A stretch of 64,000 nt of DNA from Acidobacteriota bacterium (GTDB lineage Bacteria > Acidobacteriota > Terriglobia > Bryobacterales > Bryobacteraceae), in NCBI GenBank assembly GCA_016185425.1, contig JACPNQ010000024.1, positions 186,001 through 250,000 of the forward strand. The letters are read 5' to 3'. Under the pieces are notes generated by a model that was not told the origin of the DNA, did no database searches, and worked only from the letters and a program-made list of their open reading frames with translations. This document shows, piece by piece, positions 51,472 to 60,291 of the stretch. Each line of letters opens with the position of its first letter. The first letter of the stretch is position 1. Position numbers and translations under genes: made by a program.

Positions 51472-52769
51472 TCCGTCTTCGCTTTCGCCTTCTTCGGCGG
51501 CATCAGCTTATTCGGATCCTCTGTCACCGGCATCGCGAAATCCACAAATCCCGCCAGCATCTCCTCCCAGCTCTGGTCCCCCCAGAGCACCTCCACCTTC
51601 GGGTCTGGATTCGACGGATTGTTTGGCGAATTGTCGTACCACGCCGACATCCGCAGCACCGACCCCTTCGGCAGCGCCAACGGCTTCTCCATGAAGTAAG
51701 TCATCTGCCAATTGAAGTCATAGCGAGGCACGCGCAGCAGCATCTCCTCCCGCCCGTCCGGATAAGTCACTGCATACTCCCACGCCTTCCCGCGCAGGTG
51801 CGAATGCGGAAACATCGACTGCAGCACGACGTCGTTCTCAATCTTTACCCGCGCATCGACCCGGTGATTCTCCGCGCCCGCCGGAATCCGCAGATTCAAA
51901 TTCGAAACGAACGTGTTGACGACCCTCTCCTTCGGCGGCTCTTTCGCGAACACGAACCCCACCTGCGTGCGGTCCACCCCCTCTTTCCCGTTGGCCGTGT
52001 AGTGCATCTGGAAGATCAGATCGCTCCCCGCCTTCAACAGCCGCGCCTGCCCCGGCCTCGTCGCGTAGGCATCGCCGCCCGGCACATACACCGACACCAC
52101 CTCCAACGAGTCCGTAATGTTCAGCATCCCCTCGCCTTTGTCGGTGGGCGGATTCACGATCTTCTTTCGCTTGGGCACAAACGGCTCGCCCGGTTTCATC
52201 TCCTTCTGATAAGCGTCTCCGGCTGGCCGCGACATCAGCACTACATGGTGGACCACGCTCCGCGCACCCGGACGCAGCTCCGCCTTCTCAATCCATTTGT
52301 CTTCCGCGAACGGCGCCTTCACGACGAAGTACGTGTACTCCACCGTCCCGCCGGCCGGCACTTTGTAGTCCGCGCCCATGTCGATCACGGCGTCGGGCTT
52401 CCCGATCGTCCAGCCCCCGGCGAACGAAACCGGCGGCGGCGCATCCTTTGGATTGCCCTCCTTGGCGCCCGCATCCGCCCACGCCAATAATGTCTCCCGC
52501 TCCTTTGCCGTCAGCGACTTGTCATTGGTGAAGTGGCCAATGCCCTTCTCGGCGAACCACGGTGGCATCTTGCCGCTCGCCACCGCCGCGCGAATCGCCT
52601 TCGCCCACGGTCTCGCCTCCGCGTACGTCATCAGAGACATCGGCGCGGCCTCTCCCGCTCGATGGCACCCCTGGCACCGCGCCTGCAACACCGGCAGAAC
52701 GTCCTTGTGGAACGTCACGCCAAACATCGTGGAGCTCAGCAAACCTACGATCAATATAGAACGGACCAT
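51468..52769 (-). CDS. Cytochrome c/copper type II monooxygenase-like fusion protein
   Basis: About 433 residues from the ATG at 52769, which starts a signal peptide (SILIVGLLSSTMFG); an ATG at 52790 is an alternative. The N-terminal domain has a c-type heme site CQGCH (about 29-33) with a later M-P-P candidate ligand. The rest fits the ascorbate-dependent copper monooxygenase (PHM-like) fold: HH in SVVHHVVLMS, H in FQMHYTANG, HxH in MFPHSHLRG, and Met residues near NWQMTYFM. Heme and copper centres in one chain suggest electron delivery to a periplasmic oxidation. It overlaps the convergent FG-GAP gene by 4 bases. Confidence 0.8.
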   Translation of the reverse strand: MVRSILIVGLLSSTMFGVTFHKDVLPVLQARCQGCHRAGEAAPMSLMTYAEARPWAKAIRAAVASGKMPPWFAEKGIGHFTNDKSLTAKERETLLAWADAGAKEGNPKDAPPPVSFAGGWTIGKPDAVIDMGADYKVPAGGTVEYTYFVVKAPFAEDKWIEKAELRPGARSVVHHVVLMSRPAGDAYQKEMKPGEPFVPKRKKIVNPPTDKGEGMLNITDSLEVVSVYVPGGDAYATRPGQARLLKAGSDLIFQMHYTANGKEGVDRTQVGFVFAKEPPKERVVNTFVSNLNLRIPAGAENHRVDARVKIENDVVLQSMFPHSHLRGKAWEYAVTYPDGREEMLLRVPRYDFNWQMTYFMEKPLALPKGSVLRMSAWYDNSPNNPSNPDPKVEVLWGDQSWEEMLAGFVDFAMPVTEDPNKLMPPKKAKAKTD

Positions 52770-52800
52770 GCCCACATTATCGGCGGGCACGGTCCGCTAG

Positions 52801-54036
52801 TCAACGGCGAACCGGCCGCTTCCCGCGCGTCGGCCGATCGCGCCGGAACTTCTGCCCATCCGGTGGACGGATCGTCTCCTGCACCGGTTCGGCCGGCGGC
52901 GGCTCCACAATCAACTGCAACAGGTTCCCCTCCCAGTCCACCAGGTAAACCTCGCCGTCTTCGTCCTCGGAGAAGGTCACCGGCAGCCCGGACGAGTACC
53001 CAAACTGTGCCCTCTTCCAACCGTCCTCTCCCTGCCGCATACCCCAAACCATTGCATTGCAGAAGTCGCCATAGATGTAAGTGCCCTGTAACTCCGGGTA
53101 TTTGGCCCCTCGATAGACAACACCGCCGATCACCGAGCAGCCCTCCGTGTGGTCGTACTCATGCAGCGGCCAGGTCAGGCCTTGCACCTCATCGCACGGC
53201 ATCTCCGGCAGGCATGATGTGCCCTCCCGCAATCTCCAGCCGTAGTTCCTTCCCCCGCCCGTTCCGGCCGCCTCGAAGTCGATCTCTTCCTTCTCGTTAT
53301 CGCCGACATCGCCGATATACAAATCCCCGGTCAGCCGATCGAAGGAAAACCGCCACGGATTCCGGAACCCGCGCGCCCAGATCTCCGGCAGCCAGCCCTC
53401 TTTCTTCGGATTATCCGCCGGTATCGTGTACGGGCCTTCTCCCTTGCCGACATCGATCCGCAGCATCTTGCCCAGGAGCGAGTCGGTTCGTTGCGCATTC
53501 TCCAATGGGTCCGGGATATCGGCCAGGTCGCCGGTCTTGGAAAACCCGCCGTCGCCGGTCGCCAGATAGAGGGTTCCATCCAAGGGGTGAAAGGCGATCA
53601 GCCCGCCATTGTGCTGGCCGAACGGCTGCGGCAGGCGAAGGACGATCTCCTCGCTGTCGGCATTCGCGATATTCGGATCCTCGGAGACGCGATAGCGCGC
53701 GATGATTACTGCGCGGTCCTTGTCGATGTAGTAAGCGTAAAAGTGCTGTTTATCGGAAAATCCTGGCGGGAATGCGATGCTCAGCAGCCCGAGTTCTCCT
53801 CCGAAATTGACCCGCGAGCGGATGTCGAGAAATGGTTTCTCGAACAACTCGCCGTGCCACAGAATCTTCACCAGTCCCGCCTGCTCGACGATAAACAAAC
53901 GTCCCGACCCATCCCGCGCACTGGTCGCGAATGTAGGCTGACGCAGTCCGGTCACAACGTTTTCCCAGCGAATCGCTGGGAATTGAGCAAATACGGCGGG
54001 GAGGAAGAGTAAACATAAGAACAGTACTCGACCCAA
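52801..54036 (-). CDS. Soluble PQQ-dependent sugar dehydrogenase-like protein
   Basis: A 411-residue exported protein (signal VLFLCLLFLPAVFAQ) of the soluble glucose/sorbosone dehydrogenase propeller family. Motifs include GLRQPTFATSARDGSGRLFIVEQAG, GGELGLLSIAFPPGF, QHNGGLIAFHPLDGTLYLATGDGG, RGFRNPWRFSFDR and GDVGDNEKEEIDF, which in the family carry PQQ and calcium contacts. The start is TTG, with GGAGG about 8 bases upstream. An arginine/proline-rich tail follows the propeller. It would oxidise sugars or alcohols in the periplasm; the acceptor might be the neighbouring cytochrome protein. Confidence 0.87.
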   Translation of the reverse strand: MGRVLFLCLLFLPAVFAQFPAIRWENVVTGLRQPTFATSARDGSGRLFIVEQAGLVKILWHGELFEKPFLDIRSRVNFGGELGLLSIAFPPGFSDKQHFYAYYIDKDRAVIIARYRVSEDPNIANADSEEIVLRLPQPFGQHNGGLIAFHPLDGTLYLATGDGGFSKTGDLADIPDPLENAQRTDSLLGKMLRIDVGKGEGPYTIPADNPKKEGWLPEIWARGFRNPWRFSFDRLTGDLYIGDVGDNEKEEIDFEAAGTGGGRNYGWRLREGTSCLPEMPCDEVQGLTWPLHEYDHTEGCSVIGGVVYRGAKYPELQGTYIYGDFCNAMVWGMRQGEDGWKRAQFGYSSGLPVTFSEDEDGEVYLVDWEGNLLQLIVEPPPAEPVQETIRPPDGQKFRRDRPTRGKRPVRR

Positions 54037-54057
54037 GGTACCTCCATAACCATTGTA

Positions 54058-55299
54058 CTAACCCCGGCCGGCCGGCTTTCTCTCGCGCTTGCGCGCCACA
54101 TGCACTACGCCGTCCTTCGTCCGCACATGGTCGTACGCCAGCAGGTGCTGCCGCAACAGATCTTTCCCGTAATCGTTCCCGTTTGGCGTTCGCGCGATGC
54201 TGTGAATGTGTGTTCGCGTCGGCACGCTTGACGCGTACGCAGGATTCTGGCCAAGCGGTCCCGGCTGCTCGTGATCGAATTCAATCAAAATCACCGGACT
54301 CTGCACGCGGTAGTAAAACACGGCGTCGCAGCCGATCCCGCCCCGCCACGAAAAGTAAGTGTTGTCCAGATGCCTCGCTACCTCCTCCATCTTCACCGCC
54401 GCGTGGCCGTCTCGCATATTTCCCACCCACTCGCCGATCAAGTCCAGCAACTGCGCCCGCTGGTCGTTCGTCAGGTCCGAACCCTTGATTCCCTGGTACG
54501 GCAGCACGGTGTTGTCTCCGTTAGCGCCTGCCTTGAGATCGTCGCCCGGCTTGGAGGAACTGCTGATGGCCGTTGCCCGCTGCGTTGCCGTCAAGGCGTT
54601 GATCATCGCCAATCCCTTGTTCTGCTCCGTCTGGAGGACGGACACTCCCTTGTAGGCTCCCGTTGTCGCGACTGCCGGCTCCGCGCCCATGAACACGGGC
54701 GCCATCACTACCTGGTCGCGCCGCACGAAGAAGTTGATCACCAGATGATGCCCGTCAAGCTGAAACCCCCATGGGTCTGTCGCCGACGGTGTGCCCATCA
54801 CCGTGAAGTAGTACAGGTTCTCGTTGAATCGGGTCAACTGATTCAACAGTTCACCCTCGGTCGTATTCAACTTCATGACGTTTTTCGCCGTCTCCAGCCC
54901 CTTTGTGCTCAGCGCCGCCGCCAGCAGACTCATCGCCGCGGTCTTCTGCGCATCGGTCATCGCCGCCAGGCTCACACCCTGCCTGGCGTACCCGTCGACA
55001 TTGCTCCACTGCCGCCACTCGATGTTGTCGGCCGCGTAGACTGTCGCCGCCCTTTGCGCATCGGTCAGCGATGCCAGAAACGCGGCGGCCGCCAGGCGGA
55101 CAGGCTCCGTCGATACGCCCGTCGTCTGCAGCGGAAACAATCCGGCGATGATATTCCCGTCCGTCGTGATCCCTTTGAATGTGTCTGTGATCCCGCCCCC
55201 GCCGGGGCCCTGCGCCCGTATCAACCCAGCCACGCCCAACAGTAGCGCCGAGCAGGCAAAGAACACGCCGCGAGCGCGATTTCCAGTAGTCGTCTTCAC
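54058..55299 (-). CDS. DUF3500 exported protein
   Basis: A 413-residue protein with a GTG start and signal peptide (GVFFACSALLLGVAGLIRAQG). The body matches DUF3500: AAAAFLASLTDAQRAATVYAAD, NLYYFTVMGTPSATDPWGFQLDGHHLVINFFVRRDQV, and PVILIEFDHEQPG near the C-terminus. The DGHHL motif and nearby conserved acids could bind metal, but no activity is known. It follows the TIGR03437 gene by 3 bases and precedes the sugar dehydrogenase by 22, so they are surely co-transcribed. Confidence 0.87.
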   Translation of the reverse strand: MKTTTGNRARGVFFACSALLLGVAGLIRAQGPGGGGITDTFKGITTDGNIIAGLFPLQTTGVSTEPVRLAAAAFLASLTDAQRAATVYAADNIEWRQWSNVDGYARQGVSLAAMTDAQKTAAMSLLAAALSTKGLETAKNVMKLNTTEGELLNQLTRFNENLYYFTVMGTPSATDPWGFQLDGHHLVINFFVRRDQVVMAPVFMGAEPAVATTGAYKGVSVLQTEQNKGLAMINALTATQRATAISSSSKPGDDLKAGANGDNTVLPYQGIKGSDLTNDQRAQLLDLIGEWVGNMRDGHAAVKMEEVARHLDNTYFSWRGGIGCDAVFYYRVQSPVILIEFDHEQPGPLGQNPAYASSVPTRTHIHSIARTPNGNDYGKDLLRQHLLAYDHVRTKDGVVHVARKRERKPAGRG

Positions 55300-55302
55300 G
55301 AG

Positions 55303-56058
55303 TCAGTTCCCCACTTTCAATAGAGCGCCCGGTTGTGTCCGTACCGCGCCGATAACGGCGATCACCTCGTGATCGCCGTTCGCGAGAGAGGGAACCGTGA
55401 GATTGATCTGATATAAGCCGGCCGCCACAAGACCGGCATAGCTTACTTGCGCCTGCGCTCCGCCAATCGTCACCGTTGGCGTCGCTGCCAGCGGGTACGA
55501 CCCCGTGAATACCGTGCCAATCGGGGCCGCCGGATTCGTGGCGCCAAATCCATTCCCATAAAGCTGGATGACATCGCCCGGCTTCGCCGAAGTGACCAAC
55601 GAGCCGGCCGGCGTCACCGCCGCCAGGTACCCCGAAACCGTAAATAGCCCCGGATTCGATTGCGTGAGCGGTACGCTCACGGCGTCGGACGCCACTCCCG
55701 AATTGGTGACCACAACCTGCACGGACCCGCTAACCGAATCGCCCGGCGCCAGCACGTTGATCTGCGAAGCATTCACGTACTGCATGTAGGCCGGCTTCCC
55801 GTTGATCTGCACGCTGACGCCGCCAATTGCCGTCGGAATCGCGTTGCCCGCGATATCGGAAGACAGCAGCGTCCGCTTATACGCGCCCAGGTTTTGCCCG
55901 AAAATCGAAATCCACGCCCCGGGCGCCACGCCTGCCTGAAAGCTTGCCGCATTCACAACGCCGCTTGCCGTAATCACCGGCTTCAGCGGCGCCAGGCACG
56001 CCGCCGTCTGCGCGAGAGACGGCATCGCCAGTGCCATCGCCAATAGAGTCCGAGCCAT
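55303..56058 (-). CDS. Exported TIGR03437-domain protein
   Basis: A 251-residue protein consisting of a signal peptide (TLLAMALAMPSLAQTA) and a single Solibacter-type TIGR03437 domain: VVNAASFQAGVAPGAWISIFGQNLG, PTAIGGVSVQINGKPAYMQYVNASQINVLAPG, GDVIQLYGNGFGATNP and GLVAAGLYQINLTVPSL. In most known cases this domain is at the C-terminus of large secreted proteins; here it stands almost alone. Its role is unknown but it probably acts as an extracellular binding or anchoring module. It is a strong lineage marker. Confidence 0.85.
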   Translation of the reverse strand: MARTLLAMALAMPSLAQTAACLAPLKPVITASGVVNAASFQAGVAPGAWISIFGQNLGAYKRTLLSSDIAGNAIPTAIGGVSVQINGKPAYMQYVNASQINVLAPGDSVSGSVQVVVTNSGVASDAVSVPLTQSNPGLFTVSGYLAAVTPAGSLVTSAKPGDVIQLYGNGFGATNPAAPIGTVFTGSYPLAATPTVTIGGAQAQVSYAGLVAAGLYQINLTVPSLANGDHEVIAVIGAVRTQPGALLKVGN

Positions 56059-56124
56059 AGTGTTTAGAACAGCAATGGCGCGGAAGGGTTGCAGCCCGCG
56101 GCATGACCTTTACACTCCTTTACG

Positions 56125-58674
56125 TCAGCCCTCCCGCAGGCAGCGCGCCGGGTCGATACGCAACGCTCGCAAAATTGGATATACACACGAAGCGGCCGCT
56201 ACGGCTACCAAAACCACCGGAGCCGCCGAGAACGTCAACCCATCGTGCTCGGCTATTCCGAACAGCAACGATTTAACCAATTTCGCCAATCCCCACGACA
56301 AGCCGAACCCAATCGCCGCCCCGAGGGCCGTGTAGACCACGCTCGGCCGTGCCACCTCCCACGCCACGTGCCTCCACGCCGCTCCCAGTGCCATGCGAAC
56401 GCCAATCTCTTTCGTTCGCCGGATCACCGAATGGCTGACGACCCCATAAATCCCCGCCGCCGCCATCACAAGCGCCAATCCGGCCAGCGCCGTTACCAGC
56501 CACGCGAGTGAGCGCGGCGCCCTTGCCGCACCGGAGACCACGGACTCCATCCTTGCAATTTTGCTCACCGCGCACTGTGCGCAGATCTCCCGCACGATTA
56601 CCGGCAACCGCGCCTCTACGTTTTCCGTTGGCCCCTCCACACGCACGGCGATCGACAGTTTCCTCGGCAGCACCACCGCCTGCGCGAGCGGCAGATAGAC
56701 TTCGCCCTCGATCCAATCGGGAGGCCCCTTCAGCCCGTAGTGCTTCACGTCTTCCACAACGCCCACGATCGTCCGCCAGTCGCGTTCCCAAACCGGCTTC
56801 AGCCGCCGGCCGATCGGGCTGCGATCCGGCCAATACCGCCGCGCCGTCTGTTGGCCAATCATCACGACCAGCTCCGATCCCGCCCGGTCGGCCTCTGTGA
56901 ACCCTCGCCCCCGCAGCAGTCGAACTCCCAGCGTGTCCAGGTATGCAGGGCTCACCGCGGTGCTCCACAGTGGAATCTGCGGATCCTGCGGCGGCCGCGG
57001 ATGATCCTCAATCGCTGCCGTGAATGCCGATATCTCCGGCGTTACGGGCAACACATTCGTCGCCGCGGCGTCCCTCACTCCGGGAAACGCAAGCAGCTTT
57101 GCGCGCAGCGAATCGCTCGCTTCCACAACGCGGGGCAGTGACGCCCCAATTGAACGCGACGGCGTGAACTCCGCCGTCACAATCGACTCCGGCCGAAACC
57201 CCGGCGAGACCTGCATCAGCAGCCACAAGCTCCGAAGCAGCAACCCGCCGCCGATCAATAGCATCGTGGCGAACGCCGCCTCCGCTACCAGTAACGCCGC
57301 GCCCGACCCAGCCCTCCGCGAGCGAAGGAGCGGCCACAAACCGAACAGCAGACCGCTGCCCAAGGCCAATACCGCGCTGAACGCCAGCACCCGTGCGTCC
57401 AGCGTAGCCTCGCCAATCCGCGGTGTGCCGGCCGGCATCCAATGTTGCAGTAGCGGCAGGCCCGCATAGGCCAGCACGACTCCGCCCAAACCGCCCGCTA
57501 ACGCCAGAAGCATCGCCTCGGTTAGTAACTGCCGCGCGATCCGTCCGCTGGTCGCGCCGAGCGATACCCGCATCGTGAACTCCCGCTGTCGGGCGGCCGC
57601 CTGCGCCGTCAGCAGATTCGCCACATTCACGATCCCGATCAGCAGCACGAGGAAAACCGCGCCGAGCAGCAACAAGCTCGGCACCTTCGAACCGGCCGAC
57701 AGGCTCTCCTGCAACAGTGTCAACCCGGCGCCCGTGCCCCACGCGTCCGGCATGCGCCACGGAAACATCCCGCGAATCCGAGGTACCCACGACCGCAACT
57801 CGGCCGAGGCGCTCACCGCCGTCTGTCCCGCTCGCAACCTCGCGATCGCCATAACTCCGCCCGTCCCCCAATACTCGCCGGCAAGCCGCGGGTCCATTCG
57901 CATCGGCACCCAGAAGTTCGCGGACTCCGCCGGGAAGGTCATCGCCGCCGGCATTACGCCAACCACCTCGTACTCGATCTCGTCGGCGCTGAAGTGCACC
58001 CCTACGACATCGGGCCTCCCCTGAAACTGCCTCCTCCAATACCGATGGCTCAACACCGCGACGCGACGGCCGTCTTCACCACCGGTGAAGGTCCGCCCGA
58101 GCAACGGGACGGCGCCGAGCATCCGGAAGAAGTTCGCCGTCACTTCCACACCGCGCGTCCGCTCCGGCCCCGCCTCACCCAACGTCGTAAAGTCGCGCGC
58201 ACCGAGATAGCCCGCGTACTCCGCCGCCTTCGCGTTGGCGCGCAACACATCGAGAGGTCCGCGCATCCCGACATCGCTCGCCGCGTACAACTCACCCGGC
58301 GCCGGGAAGGGCAGAGGCCGTATCAACACCGCGTCGACCAAACTCCCGATCGCCGTGGTGGAACCGATCCCCAGCGCAATCGTCGCCAGCGAAAGAGCCG
58401 CGAACATCCGGTTCCTGCCGAGCAGCCGCAGCGCAAACCGCGCGTCCTGCCGCAGTTCGTCCCACAAACGAATGCCGCGCGAGTCGCGGCACTCCTCCCG
58501 TATCGACGGCAACTTACCCATCGTCGCCAGCGCCCGCCGCCGCGCTTCGTCTTCCGGTATCCCCGCGGCCATCAGCGTCTCGGCTTCCTGCGCCAGATGA
58601 TCGGTGAGTTCCAGGTCGAGCTCTCGCTCCATCTCGTTCCGCTGGAAAATCGCCCGAAGCTTTCTAAGATTCAT
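56125..58674 (-). CDS. ADOP permease (acidobacterial duplicated orphan permease)
   Basis: About 849 residues. A cytoplasmic N-terminal helix bundle (RNEMERELDLELTDHLAQEAETLMAAGIPEDEARRRALATMG) is followed by two MacB/FtsX permease halves, each with a periplasmic domain. Membrane segments include MFAALSLATIALGIGSTTAIGSLVDAVL, LLGAVFLVLLIGIVNVANLL, and a C-terminal set with LVTALAGLALVMAAAGIYGVVSH and KEIGVRMALGAA. No ATPase is adjacent. The ATG at 58674 overlaps the PadR stop as ATGA. The substrate of ADOP systems is unknown. Confidence 0.92.
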   Translation of the reverse strand: MNLRKLRAIFQRNEMERELDLELTDHLAQEAETLMAAGIPEDEARRRALATMGKLPSIREECRDSRGIRLWDELRQDARFALRLLGRNRMFAALSLATIALGIGSTTAIGSLVDAVLIRPLPFPAPGELYAASDVGMRGPLDVLRANAKAAEYAGYLGARDFTTLGEAGPERTRGVEVTANFFRMLGAVPLLGRTFTGGEDGRRVAVLSHRYWRRQFQGRPDVVGVHFSADEIEYEVVGVMPAAMTFPAESANFWVPMRMDPRLAGEYWGTGGVMAIARLRAGQTAVSASAELRSWVPRIRGMFPWRMPDAWGTGAGLTLLQESLSAGSKVPSLLLLGAVFLVLLIGIVNVANLLTAQAAARQREFTMRVSLGATSGRIARQLLTEAMLLALAGGLGGVVLAYAGLPLLQHWMPAGTPRIGEATLDARVLAFSAVLALGSGLLFGLWPLLRSRRAGSGAALLVAEAAFATMLLIGGGLLLRSLWLLMQVSPGFRPESIVTAEFTPSRSIGASLPRVVEASDSLRAKLLAFPGVRDAAATNVLPVTPEISAFTAAIEDHPRPPQDPQIPLWSTAVSPAYLDTLGVRLLRGRGFTEADRAGSELVVMIGQQTARRYWPDRSPIGRRLKPVWERDWRTIVGVVEDVKHYGLKGPPDWIEGEVYLPLAQAVVLPRKLSIAVRVEGPTENVEARLPVIVREICAQCAVSKIARMESVVSGAARAPRSLAWLVTALAGLALVMAAAGIYGVVSHSVIRRTKEIGVRMALGAAWRHVAWEVARPSVVYTALGAAIGFGLSWGLAKLVKSLLFGIAEHDGLTFSAAPVVLVAVAAASCVYPILRALRIDPARCLREG

Positions 58675-59000
58675 AAGGTCTCCAAAATCCCGTTTACCGC
58701 GGCCGAGAGCTTGGCCCAGTTCGCCGCTTCGGCTTTGAGTTGTTTCCGTCCCGCCGCGGTCAGCGAGTAGACTTTCGTTGGCCTGCCTGTCTCCGGAGTG
58801 CGCCAATCCCCCTTGATCCAGCCTTCGGCCTCCAGCTTATGGAGAGCGGGGTAAAGCGACCCGTGGCTCACTTGCAGGGCTTCATTCGACATCTGCCGCA
58901 GCCGCTGGGAGATCGCCCAGCCTGTGCGCGGCTCCAGATGCAGAATCTTGAGAATCAGCAGATCGAGGGTTCCTTGCAGCATTGCGGCGGGTTTGCTCAT
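58671..59000 (-). CDS. PadR-family transcriptional regulator (ADOP-associated)
   Basis: A 109-residue winged-helix protein: MLQGTLDLLILKILHLEPRTGWAISQRLRQMS, VSHGSLYPALHKLEAEGWIKGDW and GRPTKVYSLTAAGRKQL are diagnostic of PadR. The short C-terminal helix mediates dimerisation. It is translationally coupled to the ADOP gene and probably represses it and perhaps itself. Upstream CGGTTACC repeats (59004-59028) are the natural operator candidate. There is no Shine-Dalgarno, and TATATT lies 12 bases before the ATG, so the mRNA may be leaderless. Confidence 0.92.
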   Translation of the reverse strand: MSKPAAMLQGTLDLLILKILHLEPRTGWAISQRLRQMSNEALQVSHGSLYPALHKLEAEGWIKGDWRTPETGRPTKVYSLTAAGRKQLKAEAANWAKLSAAVNGILETL

Positions 59001-59003
59001 GTT

Positions 59004-59028
59004 CGGTTACCAATATATATCGGTTACC
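59004..59028. promoter_or_regulatory. Direct CGGTTACC repeats, likely PadR operator/promoter
   Basis: CGGTTACC at 59004-59011 and 59021-59028 with AATATATAT between, in the 64-base gap between padR and the divergent peptidase. The repeat period of 17 bases flanks a TATATT (complement of 59012-59017) that could be the padR -10. Confidence 0.5.
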
Positions 59029-59064
59029 TGAATCGTACACCCTCTGTTAGACTCATGGCAATCG

Positions 59065-60291
59065 ATGCCCGTTATCCTCCTGCTCTTCGCCGCCTGCCTG
59101 ATCGCGCAGCCTTCCAAGTTTTCGCCGGCGGTGGCGCAACGGGATGACGTGAAGAAGGCGCTCGCGTTTATCGACGCGCATTTTGACGCGCAGGTCGCGG
59201 AGTGGATCAAGATTACCGAGATTCCCGGGCCATCCGGCCACGAGAGTGTCCGCGCGGCGTACATCAAAGGCGAGGTCGAGAAGGCCGGCCTGACCGTTTC
59301 CATTGATGCAAGCGGCAACGTTGAGGCCCGGCGCAAGGGCTCAGGCGGCGGCCCAACCGTAGTCTTCGCGGCGCACATGGACACTGTCTTTCCGGCGGGC
59401 ACCGATGTCCATGTCACCCGCACGCCGGATGGAAGGCTTCATGCGCCGGGTGTCGGTGACAACAGCGCGTCGGTGGCGAACCTGCTGCAGGCCATTCGCG
59501 CGATTCGCGAGGCGAACCTCAATACCAAGGGCGACATCCTCTACCTGTTCACGGTGCAGGAGGAGGTCGGGCTGAAGGGCATGTATGCCTGGCTGGAGCG
59601 CAACCCGAAGGTTGCCGATCTGCTTGTTGGGCTCGATGGCGCGCTTGGGCCCGTCAACTATGGCGCCCTGGGCATCTATTGGTCGAGGATGAAGTTCACC
59701 GCGCCCGGCGCCCACACGAATCGATCTAAAGGAGCGCCCAATCCGGTTCTGGCCGCGGCGCACTGTATTACGGAGATCTATTCCGTTCCGGCCCCGGGTG
59801 ACAGTGTCTACAACGCCGGCGGCATGATGACCGCGGGAAACGTCGTCAATGCCGTGCCGCAGGAGGTCACCTTCACGGTCGATTTACGCACGGTGGACAA
59901 ACAGCTTTTGGCATCGCTCGATGACGCGATCGTTTCCAAGTGCGACGCGGCGGCGCGGGCGCAGAAAGTCACCTTTGCCCGCGAGTGGATTCAAAAGTCG
60001 GAAGCCGGCGGCCGGCCAGAGCAACTCGAGGATCGCCGCCGCCATCCCATCGTACAAACCGGCATCGACGTGCTCAGATATCTAAGGATTCCGCTCATTA
60101 AGGGAAGTGAAGCGGTCGCCACGGGTTCCACGGATGCCAACGTTGGCGTCGTGAATGGGATTCCGTCGATTTCGGTTGGCCGCGCGCACGGCGGCGCGAA
60201 CCATACTCTCCGGGAATGGGCGGACATCGCTTCGGCGCGCCTGGGCGCGAAGCAGATCATCCTGCTTGCGGCGGCGTTGACGGAACCATAA
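59065..60291 (+). CDS. Exported M20/M28-like zinc metallopeptidase
   Basis: A 408-residue peptidase of the M20 (tripeptidase/acetylornithine deacetylase) family with a signal peptide (VILLLFAACLIAQ). Metal motifs are FAAHMDTVFPA, PGVGDNSASVANLL, VQEEVGLKGMYAW and LVGLDGALG, and a C-terminal GGANHT. A dimerisation lid domain is inserted at about 215-320 (MKFTAPGAHTNRSKGAPNP). It probably cuts small peptides in the periplasm. It is divergent from padR and overlaps the convergent amidase by 35 bases. Confidence 0.88.
   Translation: MPVILLLFAACLIAQPSKFSPAVAQRDDVKKALAFIDAHFDAQVAEWIKITEIPGPSGHESVRAAYIKGEVEKAGLTVSIDASGNVEARRKGSGGGPTVVFAAHMDTVFPAGTDVHVTRTPDGRLHAPGVGDNSASVANLLQAIRAIREANLNTKGDILYLFTVQEEVGLKGMYAWLERNPKVADLLVGLDGALGPVNYGALGIYWSRMKFTAPGAHTNRSKGAPNPVLAAAHCITEIYSVPAPGDSVYNAGGMMTAGNVVNAVPQEVTFTVDLRTVDKQLLASLDDAIVSKCDAAARAQKVTFAREWIQKSEAGGRPEQLEDRRRHPIVQTGIDVLRYLRIPLIKGSEAVATGSTDANVGVVNGIPSISVGRAHGGANHTLREWADIASARLGAKQIILLAAALTEP

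Noticed and set aside
55877..56104. A short minus-strand frame with a decent ribosome site (AAAGG before an ATG at 56104)
   Set aside because: It runs out of frame through the TIGR03437 protein and has no recognisable sequence; kept in mind because that gene's own ATG lacks a ribosome site.
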